Source of the DNA: Gambelia wislizenii | Taxonomy: Eukaryota > Chordata > Lepidosauria > Squamata > Crotaphytidae | Direction: 5' to 3' | DNA: 64,000 nt | Assembly: GCA_030847615.1 (NCBI GenBank) | Contig: JAUMIR010000011.1 | Span: 37,803,001 to 37,867,000 of the forward strand | Part shown: positions 35,198 through 44,965 of the stretch, in pieces | Position numbering within the stretch: position 1 is the first letter of the stretch | Layout of the letters: the number at the start of each line of letters is the position of its first letter | Translations under genes and position numbers: made by a program | Notes under the pieces: model-generated | Seen by the model: the letters and a program-made list of their open reading frames with translations, nothing else | Told to the model about the DNA's origin: nothing | Database searches by the model: none

Positions 35198-35335
35198 TCA
35201 CGTGATCCGCGCCGCCTTTGCGGTGATTGGGCCAATGAGCGGCCCCTGATAGGCCCAGCCTGGGCCAATGAGAGGGAGAGGCGGGGAAGGCGAAAGAGGA
35301 TGCTGAGGTAAACCGTCGCCGCCGCCATTCCGAGG
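35198..35335 (+). promoter_or_regulatory. CpG/CCAAT promoter of the unrecognised gene
   Basis: The promoter has a palindromic E-box TCACGTGA (35198-35205), one inverted CCAAT box (35226-35230) and two direct CCAAT boxes (35232-35236 and 35265-35269), the direct pair spaced 33 bp apart. It is TATA-less and CpG-rich, running into the ATG at 35336. Paired NF-Y boxes at 31-33 bp spacing are known from several G2/M cell-cycle promoters; a match in function here is inference only. Confidence 0.65.
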
Positions 35336-35880
35336 ATGGAGCGGAGTCCGCGGCGGGAGGCGGCGCCGGCGTCATGGCCGTCGGGCCTCAGCCCGGCCAC
35401 GCCGAGCCTCCTCTACCGCAGCGCCTTCGCCGAGGAGTGTGAGGCGCTCCGGGCGGCGGTGGCGGCGGCCGGGGAAGTCCTGCCGCCTCCGTCGCGGCTG
35501 CCGTCGACCATCGAGGCCGAGACGCTGACGCCGCTGTGGCCCGCCTCGCCCGCCTCCTCCTCGTCCTCCTCGTCGCCGTCCCTCCTCCTCCTCAGCGAGG
35601 CCTCCCCGGCGGCGGCGCCCGCAGCGCCCCGCAGCCCCAACCGCACCTACGACCACGGCGGACAGGCCACCTTCCTCTGCCCGGCCGGAGGGTCGCCTGA
35701 GGAGGAGGAGGAGGAAGGAGGCCGCGGCGGCAGCGACGACGACGACGACAGAGACTCCTCTTCCCGCAGCCTCCACCGCACCTTCGAGTGGGAGCCGCCC
35801 AGCCCCGACCCGGCCGGGCCCCCGGTCACCTCGACGCCGGCCGCCGCCTCCGCCTCCAAAGAGGAGGGCGAGCCCAGCAG
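35336..35880 (+). CDS. unrecognised gene, exon 1
   Basis: The ATG at 35336 (context GAGGATGG) opens the longest frame in the CpG island and encodes MERSPRREAAPASWPSG and onward for 181 codons plus two bases. Donor CAG|GTCCGG at 35881 is only a moderate match, but the next exon joins in phase. A second ATG at 35374 is out of frame. Confidence 0.68.
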
Positions 35881-38800
35881 GTCCGGCCGGGCGCGCCTCG
35901 CTTCTCGTCCCTTACCTCTCCGCCTTTACACATTTACCTTTATCAGCTAACCCCGTGGTTCCCAAACTTTGGTCATCTGAGTGTTTGGGACTTCCGCTCC
36001 CAGAATCCCTGACCATTGGACAAACTGGCTGCGGCTTCTGGGAGCTGAAGTCCAAAACACCTGGAATTTTATTTTTATTTTTTTTTGGAATAAGACCATT
36101 CTACTGAAAAACACACCCGACCGCAAAAGGCCACCACAACAACACAAAAATAATATTGTTTTCCTCTTTTCTTACTAATACAAAAATAAAACTATCTATC
36201 CTAACACGAATACATTTTTCCTCTTAATCTAAACACCTGGAGGATCAAAGTTTGGGAACCACTGAGCTAACCCGTTGTAAACCGCTCAGAGAGGGCTTGT
36301 TAGCACCAAAAAGCCCTATAGAAATGTCAGTCCCGTTGCTATTGGGTGTATAAAGCTGGGTGTACATCAAGGAGTTAACATTCGGCTTCATCAACTCTGG
36401 TTGGAGAGGACTTTATTTATTTATTTAGAGTATTTGTACCCTGCTCTTCAGCCACAAAGGCGCTCAGAGCGTGGCAGCAGGCTCTCAGAGCGTGGAAGGG
36501 CCTTTCATCTGTTCCTTTTATATATTTATACTTATTTATGTGTATTTATGTCCTAATCTTCAGGTTATACCATCTCGTAGTCAAGAATACTCCGGAGGCC
36601 TCCCAACCCGGCAGCAGCGCACCTCAGAAGGGTCGTCAAGCCCTGGCAGAATCTGGCTCACTGACCCGAGGAAAGAGGCCTGCCAGCGTGCTGGCCAGCA
36701 AGGGCCACCTCCTGACCATGAAGAAGCGGCGGCGGCTGTCCCTTGGAGCTGGAGGAACTGCTGCAGATCCCTCCCCAGCCCCTAAAGGAGGTCCAAAGGG
36801 AACGGCCATGGCAACGGCAGCATCAACCCTTCGCCAGGCGAGAGGGAAAAGTATGGGAGGGAAGCCACCACGGCCAACTGGCCTCGGCTCAGCAGGGCCA
36901 AGAACCAGCTTGGGAGGCACTGGGCCAAGCCACCCTCTGGCCCAGGTAAAATGCAGCAGCAATGGGTGGTCCTGGACAGAACGTGTGGGGAAGGGAGTTC
37001 TACTTCAGGGGGATTACATCTCCTAGAATCCCCCAGCTAGCATGGGCACTGCCCGTGAAGGCCAGGGGATTCTGGGAATTGTAATTGCCCCAAATTTGCC
37101 CAAACATGGTCATACACATGCATGTGAAGAAGCCTCAATTTTTCTGACCTCCACTTAATAGGCTTATAGGGTGGCATGAAATTAAAAAATATGCTAAGGT
37201 TCACAACATGAAAAAAGGGCATAGCACAATCAGAAGCAAGACAAATGTAAGACCACATCAAACAGTACATTTAAAGGGGACAAAGCTCTTAAACTGTACT
37301 AAAGATGGAGTCTTATGGCATGACAGAAGGTTCTAGGGCAAGAAGGAAAAATGCTGCTGGGTTTCAGCGTAATAGTCACTGCTCCTTTTGTCTGCATGGC
37401 TCATGCCTCTTCTTGTCTTGGCAAATTCCTGGACTACAAACCTGGCCTGCAGTGCTTTACTTTGGGTGCTTGGCAAATTTAACAGAAGCATGCAATGAAG
37501 GCTGCTAAGCTAGATGATTTTTGAAAAGGGTTCAGGATGGCTTTCTGATAGCATTAATTATAATTGTATCAGTAGCTGTTGGAGCCCTCCCTCTTCAAGA
37601 GGCATGTGATGTGGATAGTACTTGATAGGCAGGCGCTTGCTGTCTTGCTGAGCTGATGGGCTTCCTGAGGCATCTGGTTGGCAATGGTAGGAAGCCAGAT
37701 GCTGATCTGGATGGACTCTTGGGCTGATCTGCCCTTGATTATCAAAAGCCTGGTCACAGAGGCTCATGGCAGATTAGTACAGTGATTATATTTGGGGGAC
37801 AGACTTTCTGCTGCTCCTCATTCTAGTTTAGACTGTTCTCCTTAATGTCACTACACAAATTCACATACAGTCTAATGGGCAGAATTTCTGCTAGCGGCTT
37901 GTTACTGTTACGTGCCTTCAAGTTGACTCTGACTTATGGTGACCCTCTCCTAGGGTTTTCTTTATTCAAAGGAAGTTTGCCATGGCCTTCCTCTGAGTTT
38001 GAGAGAGTGTGACTTGACCAAGGTCACTCAGTGGGTATCCATGGCTGAGCAGGGATTTGAACACTGGTCTAGAGTCCCAGCCCAACACTCAAACCACTAC
38101 ACCATGCTGGCTCAGTGGTACTATTGACAATTGTATTAAAAGAAACAAGAGGAATTAAGCAGGATAGACTTATTTATTTTTCTACCTTGGCTTTGATTGT
38201 GAGGCCCCAAGTTTAATTTAACAATATATGATAAAAGCATACTGGACCATGCTAATTTATAACAGAACTAAAACTGTAATCCCAGCCTTTGCAGGGATAT
38301 TCCCTACTAACAGTTAACAGATGTATAATTTCAGTTCTGTTTTGCTGCTGTTATTGTGCACTTAATCCATGCACAAATGGGCCCATGCAGATGAGGAACC
38401 CTGGCTAATTACAGAGCTGCTTAATATGGACTACAGTAAAATTAAAGTAGACATGTCTGCCTTTATTTCATTCAGCAGACATAGTGGCTTCCTTAAGATG
38501 AGATGGAACAAGTCCAATCTTATCATTGTATAGAAAATTTATTTGCCTGCACTGTAAGTTAGAAGTCTCATTATGAACCATTCAATTTGAGTCAAAGTTT
38601 TGTACAATACATGTAAGAAAATTAGATCCGAGTTTTTTCAAAAAGAGTTCTTTATCTACCAGTAAGTGGATATACTCTTCTGCTTCAAGGTTATCTAATG
38701 TTTGGGTCACATGTCTAACAGAAACAACTGCCTCACGGAATGAGAAACAGTTTAATAGAACCGTCCCAGGAGAAGAAATCTGCCCTGTCCAGCCAGACCC

Positions 38801-41800
38801 CTTCCCAAGGCACCAAGAAACCCGCGCTTCGTGGTTCCCTGGCCTGTCGGGGTCTGAAGCATCAGGGGGAGAACAGGCCTCCGGGAACAAAGCTTCCAGT
38901 TCCTGCAGGTTAGCTGGCTGGGCTTGTGGGCAAATGTGGGCTAGAAGGGGCCCCATGGGTCCAACCCCTCTGCTCAATGCAGGATCTCCAGCTGGGGCAT
39001 TCACAGCAGGTAGCTGTCCAGCCTCCACCACCTCTAGGCAATTGGTTCCATGGCCAAACTGCTCTTCTTGTCAAGAAGTTCCTTTTAATGTTCAATTGAA
39101 ATCTACCCTCCTGGAACTTTAAACCATTAGATCTGGTCCCCCCCCCCAATATGGGGCAGCAGACAACAAACCTGTGCCCCCTTCTTTCTGTGACAGCCTT
39201 TGAAGTATTTAAAGAGTATAATCAAGAGTGTTTTGTTATCCTTATTGCCCTTCTTTGAATCTACTCCCAGTTGTCTCCAACTTGGAGTCCTTGTAGTAAT
39301 AGTGAGTTAAAGTGCCAGAAATACTTAGAGAAATGCCATGTTTCTCCAAGTGCTTCCTTTATTTAAGCAATAGCTTACTGCTGAAGTTGTGCATCAACAT
39401 CTTTATTTAGAAACTTAAGTTTTTGTCAGGTGGCAGGATTGGGGTGTGTCTAGGAGCAAGTGAGGAAAAGAGGGCTAAAGGGCTAACTGTCAGGTTGTGG
39501 TGGGGAGGAGAAAGTGTTTATATGGACTCATGCACTGTTTTTAGGGGACTTGACTGCACTCCCAGCTCTCAGCACATGCTGTGGCCTGTTACAGTAGGAA
39601 CCATCATGTCCTCGTTACATGTCTAGTTCAGAGCACTGTGGTTTTGTCAGACCATGATCTGGATGGAAACTCATATGTTAGGGCTGTATTTTTTTAAGAT
39701 TGTCACTTGTGTTTCAGCAGCTGGGGGCCCGAAGACAGGCAAGATGGGAGCTCAGAAGCATACCAAAGAAAAAGAACCAGAATCAGCCCAGAAGCAAGCC
39801 CTAGCTAAGCGGGTCTCTCAAGGCACAGGTGAGTTTAGAGAGATGCCTGTCTTGACTGCAGCACAGAATCTTAACTTTCCCTCTTAGGGTTAAGATGTAG
39901 GTGTCAGGTGGAGTGAGTGTTAAGAGCAAGAATGATTTTAACAAAGAGTGAGGCCTTGTAGTGTCCCTTTCTGACCCATTGTTGTGGGGCTGTTCCTTCT
40001 CTTGAGAGCCAAGTCTTCCCCAGGCAAAAGGTTGTTCCTCCAGGGCTACAGCAGAGGTGCCCTATTCTCCTGCATTACGTTGGTCAACTTTGCTAAGAAG
40101 TGAAATGTATTCTTTTCTGGAGAATTGCCAACTAAGAGGGCTTTTTTTCCCCTGGTGTGGAGGAGCCTTGTCACCAGCAGAGGGAAGCAGCTGCCCAAAT
40201 AATCCTTCACTGGTGCAGATAGACCAGTGAATAGCCTGGCACTGCATGGCATAGCTCAAACCAGAAATTAAGCTGTAATTAGCATCCCCCCCAGTAGGAT
40301 TTCCTTACAAGCGCATGCCTCAGCAATCAGTATTGCAAATTGAGCTTGTGTTTACCTTCCAACGACCAAGTATACTGGAATGCAAGATATGGAGGTGAGC
40401 AAAAGAAACTAATAGGATCAACAGATGTCTTCTGCAGCTTAAGGGAGTATCGCTTCTGAATGTGCATGAAGTGTGACATTTAGTATGACCCAGCAAAAGG
40501 AAGAGCCTGAGGTGGGGGACAGTAGTATCAAGCATATGCCATCTCAGGGGCAAACAAAGCCAGGCTACAGGGCTTCCATTTGCCTGGGACTAAAGATGAG
40601 AAATGATGTGTGTTACTTTCAGGCCTGGGATGGAAACATACAGGTGGACCTTTGTTGACAGCAGGACAGACCCCCAGAACTGTTCCAGGTCGTGGGTCTT
40701 GCTTGCAGGTAAGGCTGGATCCAGAAAAATGACCTCATTCCTGCAGCTGCAACTGGACAGTGCCTCCCCACCTCTGCACTTCCCTTCACCCTTGGCCGTG
40801 GCAGTGCCCCTAAGGAGGGGAAGGCAGCGAGCTGCACATGTGGAGCATTATGCTCAAGGCAGGATATTGGACCACAAGTTTGAATGTTGATCAGTTCCTC
40901 TTAACTGCTAGGGCATGGCATTGGTCCATAGTCTGTTTGATGAGAAAATCAACTTAGCCTCTGCACATAGTTCCAAGAGCTCTTGAAATTCCAGAATACT
41001 TTGCAGTTTGTTGTTGTTGTGTGCCTTCAAGTTGACTTATGGCGATCCTAAAGCGAACCTGTCATAGGGTTTTCTTGGCCAGATGTGTTCATAGGGCGAT
41101 TGCCTTTTCCTTCCTTTGAGGCTGAGAGAGTGTGACTTGCCCAAGGTCACCTAGGGGATTTCCATGGCCACGTGAGGATTTGAACCTCGGACTCCCAATG
41201 TCCTACTCCAATACTCAAACCACTACACCATGCTGGGTCTTAGATAAAATTAAACCCACCTGTTGGCGTACATCTTACCAGTGACATAATCAAGAAACAT
41301 GTCCCTTCTAGACTGTCATGAGATAGAGTGCCTTTGCTGTATGGTGAAGCCTCTGGCTGCCTTCCTAACTGGAAATATCCTTTTGAACCCATACTGCTCA
41401 GAATTGTTGTCATGTTATGCAGTAGTTAAGGTCACACTGTTTCAAGCTAACAGCCTTTTATTCCACCCTCAGTGTCGATGGCTGCTTCAGGAAAACCAGC
41501 GCCTGGCAAAGGAAATTCAACAGCTGAAGACCCTGCTGGAAAAATGCCAGTGCAGAGGTACCCCTTCTTGAATATCTTGTGTTCACAGTTCCAAGCATTG
41601 CCTCCATGGTTCTTAGAGGGCAATTATGTCAGTCGTTTCTTCAGTATAGAGATGGACTGTGGTGCACACTGATAGGGGACCTTGGCATCTTTTGCCAGAT
41701 TTGCTGTTGCTAAGCAGAAGTATTGGCAGCTGTGGAGCTTTGACCGTGGGGTCTTCAGCTGCCTCTTCTCAGGGGGGAAAAGGCTAACTGGGGAATTGGG

Positions 41801-41978
41801 AGACTGGAAATCATTCTGGCTGCTCTCATGCCTGGTAGGCTGCTATTTGGGATTGTGTATGCAGACAGACTCCCTGTCTTAGTTACAGATCATTTTCTTT
41901 CTTGAAAAGTAATACAGATAATTTCCTTCTTACATCTTCTCTTCCCCTCCTCTCCCTCCAGGGGCAGAAAAAGAATGA
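35336..41978 (+). CDS. unrecognised gene: basic Ser/Pro-rich protein with C-terminal coiled coil
   Basis: I do not recognise this gene. The best frame-consistent model joins 35336-35880, 36564-36945, 41473-41557 and 41962-41978, giving 1029 bases and 342 residues, with consensus GT-AG sites. Visible parts in order: Ala-rich helix-prone segment (residues 27-48), Ser/Pro-rich stretch with a Ser run (71-100), acidic block EEEEEE/DDDDD (121-140), TP and SP motifs, basic patch KKRRR (235-239) that could be a nuclear localisation signal, Gly/Pro/Lys-rich linker (243-309), and a short heptad coiled coil around LLQENQRLAKEIQQLK (310-335), ending QCRGAEKE. There are no membrane segments or enzyme motifs. 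The promoter and poly(A) signals support a real gene. Composition suggests a nuclear or microtubule-associated protein, but function is unknown. Exon 2 to 4 boundaries are the least certain. Confidence 0.6.
35953..36264. mobile_element. same hAT MITE with nested insert, in the unrecognised gene's intron 1
   Basis: Ends CCGTGGTTCCCAAAC and GTTTGGGAACCACTG. The flanking AGCTAACC (35945-35952 and 36265-36272) is an exact 8-bp hAT target duplication. A 165-bp insert (36066-36230) splits it. Confidence 0.85.
36066..36230 (-). mobile_element. short retroposed insert with A-rich tail
   Basis: Flanked by an exact 11-bp duplication AAACACCTGGA (36055-36065 and 36231-36241). T-rich at the plus-strand left end, so on the minus strand it has an A-rich 3' tail, the pattern of LINE-driven retroposition. 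Confidence 0.7.
36564..36945 (+). CDS. unrecognised gene, exon 2
   Basis: Acceptor AATCTTCAG; entered in phase 2 it reads LYHLVVKNTPEASQ, then GKRPASVLASKG and MKKRRRLSLG, with no stop up to the strong donor CAG|GTAAAA at 36946. An internal AAAA|GTATGG is a weaker alternative donor that would change the outgoing phase. Confidence 0.6.
37905..38115 (-). mobile_element. Sauria-type SINE, reverse
   Basis: GCCTTCAAGTTGACTCTGAC, TGTGACTTGACCAAGGTCAC, TTTGAACACTGGTC and ACCACTACACCATGCTGGC. Confidence 0.85.
38930..39290 (-). mobile_element. old CR1 fragment
   Basis: Reverse CR1: GGTCCAACCCCTCTGCTC, CTCTAGGCAATTGGTTCCAT, AATTGAAATCTACCCTCC and TAGATCTGGTCC are blocks shared with the copy in SLC7A3 intron 8. 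Confidence 0.65.
39718..39828 (+). CDS. unrecognised gene, optional exon (frame unresolved)
   Basis: A 111-bp segment with good splice sites (TGTTTCAG|CAG and CACAG|GTGAGT). In the frame delivered by exon 2's strong donor it reads QLGARRQARWELRSIPKKK and then meets TAG, so inclusion would end the protein early. In another frame it is open and Lys-rich (PKTGKMGAQKHTKEKEPESA), which needs the weaker exon 2 donor. It may be a cassette giving a different C-terminus, a poison exon, or the sign of an exon I have missed. Confidence 0.4.
41010..41240 (-). mobile_element. Sauria-type SINE, reverse
   Basis: GTTGTTGTTGTGTGCC, TGACTTGCCCAAGGTCACC, GATTTGAACCTCGGACTCCC and ACCACTACACCATGCTGGG. Confidence 0.85.
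41473..41557 (+). CDS. unrecognised gene, coiled-coil exon
   Basis: Acceptor TTCCACCCTCAG; phase 0 reads CRWLLQENQRLAKEIQQLK, then a LLEKC block. Leucines at heptad spacing with Glu/Gln/Lys between them are the mark of a coiled coil, so this frame is preferred over the competing open one (SMAASGKPAPGKG). Donor AGAG|GTACCC is weak. Confidence 0.55.
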
Positions 41979-42255
41979 CTATAGAGATACCTCCAGATTT
42001 TATAAGAGACACCTTACATAAAATGATTGCCTGCATCTATGTATATGTATCTAATGATGTATTTGTGTGATTATATGTATGCATGCAAATTTGTATTCTG
42101 TGAATTATGCTCAAAGTATATACATGATTCTCAGGATCATGGCCTTACTAGGTTGAAGCATCTTGATATAGTGTACACTGTATTAAATTATCTCCTGTCC
42201 TGAGATCGGTTGATCTGGGGCAAAATAAAAATATTTTAACAAGCAAATAAATGTT
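41962..42255 (+). other. unrecognised gene, last exon and 3' UTR
   Basis: After the pyrimidine-rich acceptor CCCTCCAG, the phase-1 entry reads GAEKE and stops at TGA 41976-41978. AATAAA signals at 42224-42229 and 42246-42251, followed by a TGTTTATTTT stretch, mark a convincing 3' end. If exon 4 is read in the alternative frame, this exon would instead encode about 35 more residues. Confidence 0.5.
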
Positions 42256-42752
42256 TATTTTAAAAAATGGATTTTAAAGTCTTTTTTGTGTCTATATTCT
42301 CTAGATGGAGAGTCACAGTTTGTGAGATGCATGGTTGAAGTAACCTCTAAGGTAACCTTTAATCTTTCTGTGGGATTGGCTTTAACCTGCAAGTTACAAG
42401 CCATAGCATCCTCACATAGCTTTGCATTCCTCCTCATTTCCTAACCCTCCCATTTTAAAAGTTTTATGTAGAAATGAGGGAAAAGAATTCTATGATTCTA
42501 TGATGTGTGTCCACCTGCCTTTTTCTGTCTGTCATAGGTCTGATACTAGAAGATACATTGCCCTCCTCAGAAGATGGTTTATATCCAGATTTCTAAAAGG
42601 TGGTTTACTTCCAGATTTCTGAATGTGAGCTCCAGGGAAATGCCTGGCTCTCTTGTCTCAAAAATTGCTAAAATGTTCATCTATAATCAATCTATAATGG
42701 AGGGCTTTGGCCCACATATAATTTCTGATACAAAGATTCAGTGATGTACACC

Positions 42753-42754
<2 letters not shown>

Positions 42755-42795
<41 letters not shown>
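42755..42795. repeat. (AT)n microsatellite
   Basis: About 20 AT units in the intergenic region beyond the unrecognised gene. Confidence 0.95.
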
Positions 42796-42796
<1 letters not shown>

Positions 42797-44754
42797 CATG
42801 TTGAGCAATGTCTATATTGTAGATTTTTTGTAGAACAAAAGGAACATGTAGAAGGTGTTTTTAGGACAGAAATATTTTGGATTTTAAAACCTTGGGGGGG
42901 GGGTATTTCCAAAAATTAAAAATGAAGACCTTTATTTGGCAGTAGCTATAAGTGTTTTGAAGTTCAGACATAAATAAGAGAAAGGATAAGTACATAGTTT
43001 ACTACTGAAGAATAGTTATCTCCTTTGGATAGAACAGCTGTGGATGCTTTGGAACTCTGCTGTTTCTTGCTTCCTGCAGAACTCACTTCCTCCTGTGGGG
43101 CCATCCCCAACACAACCGTATTGTGGCTGAAAGGAGGCTGAGAGCGACTAAGGAACATCCCCTACATTCCTATAGCTGGACGCACAAGGCCTCTTAATGG
43201 GGATCCTCCAGAGAATGATGTCATTGTTTTGTGTCCAGCTAGAGGGACATAGCCAGACACTTCTCAGCTGCTCCCAGCTACCTGGCTGTGTTGCGGCGGG
43301 GGGTCAGAGAAGGAAGGTGTGTCTTGAGGGGCTGGATTGGGGTCATTGCATGTGGGAAATACTTAATTCCTCCCTCCACAACAATCATGAAGGCATATGC
43401 TGGTGAATGTCACTAACAGGATAGCAGCCTTTATCTTTCATTCACATCACTTAAGATCTATAAAAATAGGTTGAGAAATAATCCACAATTCTGCTTTCTT
43501 CAGAAATCAGATGAAGTTCACCTTTGCATGTTTTTTAGTAGGTGAAGTTCATAAGTCATGCTTGTTCCTCTCTGTGTAGTTTTTATGGCTGTAGTTTATT
43601 GAACCTGGAGTTCAATTTAATCCCTCGCAGATCTGGTTTTATGTATATAATACACAGTATTTTACTCTTAGAACAAATTCTAAATTAACAGATTAATGGA
43701 AAGATGAAAGTTGTGTGGCACTTTAAAGGCTAATGAAGTTTATTGTGATACAAGCCATTGATTATTGCACTTAGTAATTTTGGCATAGGTCACTTTAATG
43801 AGATGTATGAAGCATTATTCTGTAACTGACAGGCTACTATAAAAATATTATTTCAGATACATTTATCACTATTTTGATGGTTGATAAGAGATTTTTTTCT
43901 TTTTATTGTTTTTACTGTATGTTAGAATGTCCATATGCCTTCTTAGATCACTCTGAAGAAGGAACTTAATCCCTGAACACAGGAGGGCTACAGTCCTGTT
44001 TTGCTCAGCATAGTGTTGTAGGTATGCATGCCAACCCTGACTGACTGGATAGACTCTGATGCCCTCTGCACAGCCAGCCTATGCTTTGTGGGAAGTGGGC
44101 AGGATGGCAAAAGCATCTGGTTATGTCCATGTAGCCAGGTGTGAAATCCCTGCAGTACCTTAAAAAGGGCATATGCATACATAAGGAAAACTAACGCATG
44201 CATTTGTCCCTAAGAGGATGCCAGCCAGGGTGTGAATTAGCCACATTGGTAGTCTGAGAACAATTTCTCCCATGCTTATCTCTGCGTTAGTTCCTCTCCA
44301 TTTTTGCTTCTGTGTGATGTGAGAGGCATCTGTGCTGTCGGGTAGATTCTAAGCTGCATCTGCCTCCCCTGTTCATGTAATGCATCCTTAATTCAAGTTC
44401 CTAGCATGCTTCTCATAGGCAAAATTGAGCTTTTATTCTTACATACGCTTAGGTGAGTTTGGGACTATTTTGCCCTACCTTACCAGAAGGGGTACAAGTC
44501 TCCAATTGGTCTATGAAGCAAAACATTCCAATTTCTTGTGGAATCCCCATTGCTACTTCTACGCCTGGGCAGCTCCTTTCTTTCCTGTCTGACCAGATTC
44601 CCATGGGCCCACTTGAGAACTTAAAAGTTTGGCATGTTTAGTACTTAGAAGGGAATGTCAGGTGCTTTGGGCTATATTTAGAGGAAGGCAACAGCAAAAC
44701 AAATCTTGCCAATGAAGTTGCAGTGGACCTAACAATGATCTGAATTATTTTGCA

Positions 44755-44965
44755 GAAGTCAGCATGGTGTAGTGGTCTGAGTGTTGGACTAGAACTCTGG
44801 GAGGCTAGAGCTCAAACCTCTGCTCAGCCACTGACACCCTCTGTGTGACCTTGGGCAAAGTCACACTTTCTCAGCCTGAAAAACAAAGCTACGATTGAAT
44901 CCTGCCAATAAAGCCCTAGAATAGGATTGCATGACTCAGAGCCAATTTGAAAGCTCATAACAAAG
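44755..44965 (+). mobile_element. Sauria-type SINE
   Basis: AGCATGGTGTAGTGGTCTGA, GAGTGTTGGACTAGAACTC, TGACCTTGGGCAAAGTCAC. Forward orientation. Confidence 0.85.

Larger units (their letters stand above)
36946..41472 (+). other. introns of the unrecognised gene
   Basis: Apart from the optional exon, this stretch holds reverse Sauria-type SINEs (37905-38115 and 41010-41240), an old reverse CR1 fragment (38930-39290) and otherwise unremarkable AT-leaning DNA. A missed exon that restores the frame could lie between 36946 and 39717. Confidence 0.5.

Noticed and set aside
35372..35776. Long antisense frames opposite exon 1 of the unrecognised gene
   Set aside because: GC-rich DNA lacks stops on both strands; the antisense products are Arg/Gly/Ala runs without features.
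38582..39031. 149-codon minus-strand frame in the unrecognised gene's intron
   Set aside because: Half of it is CR1 sequence and the rest shows no coding pattern or splice context.
41473..41672. Alternative frame of the coiled-coil exon (SMAASGKPAPGKG)
   Set aside because: It is open but low-complexity; the overlapping frame has clear heptads and joins exon 2 in phase through the stronger donor. Kept only as a fallback.
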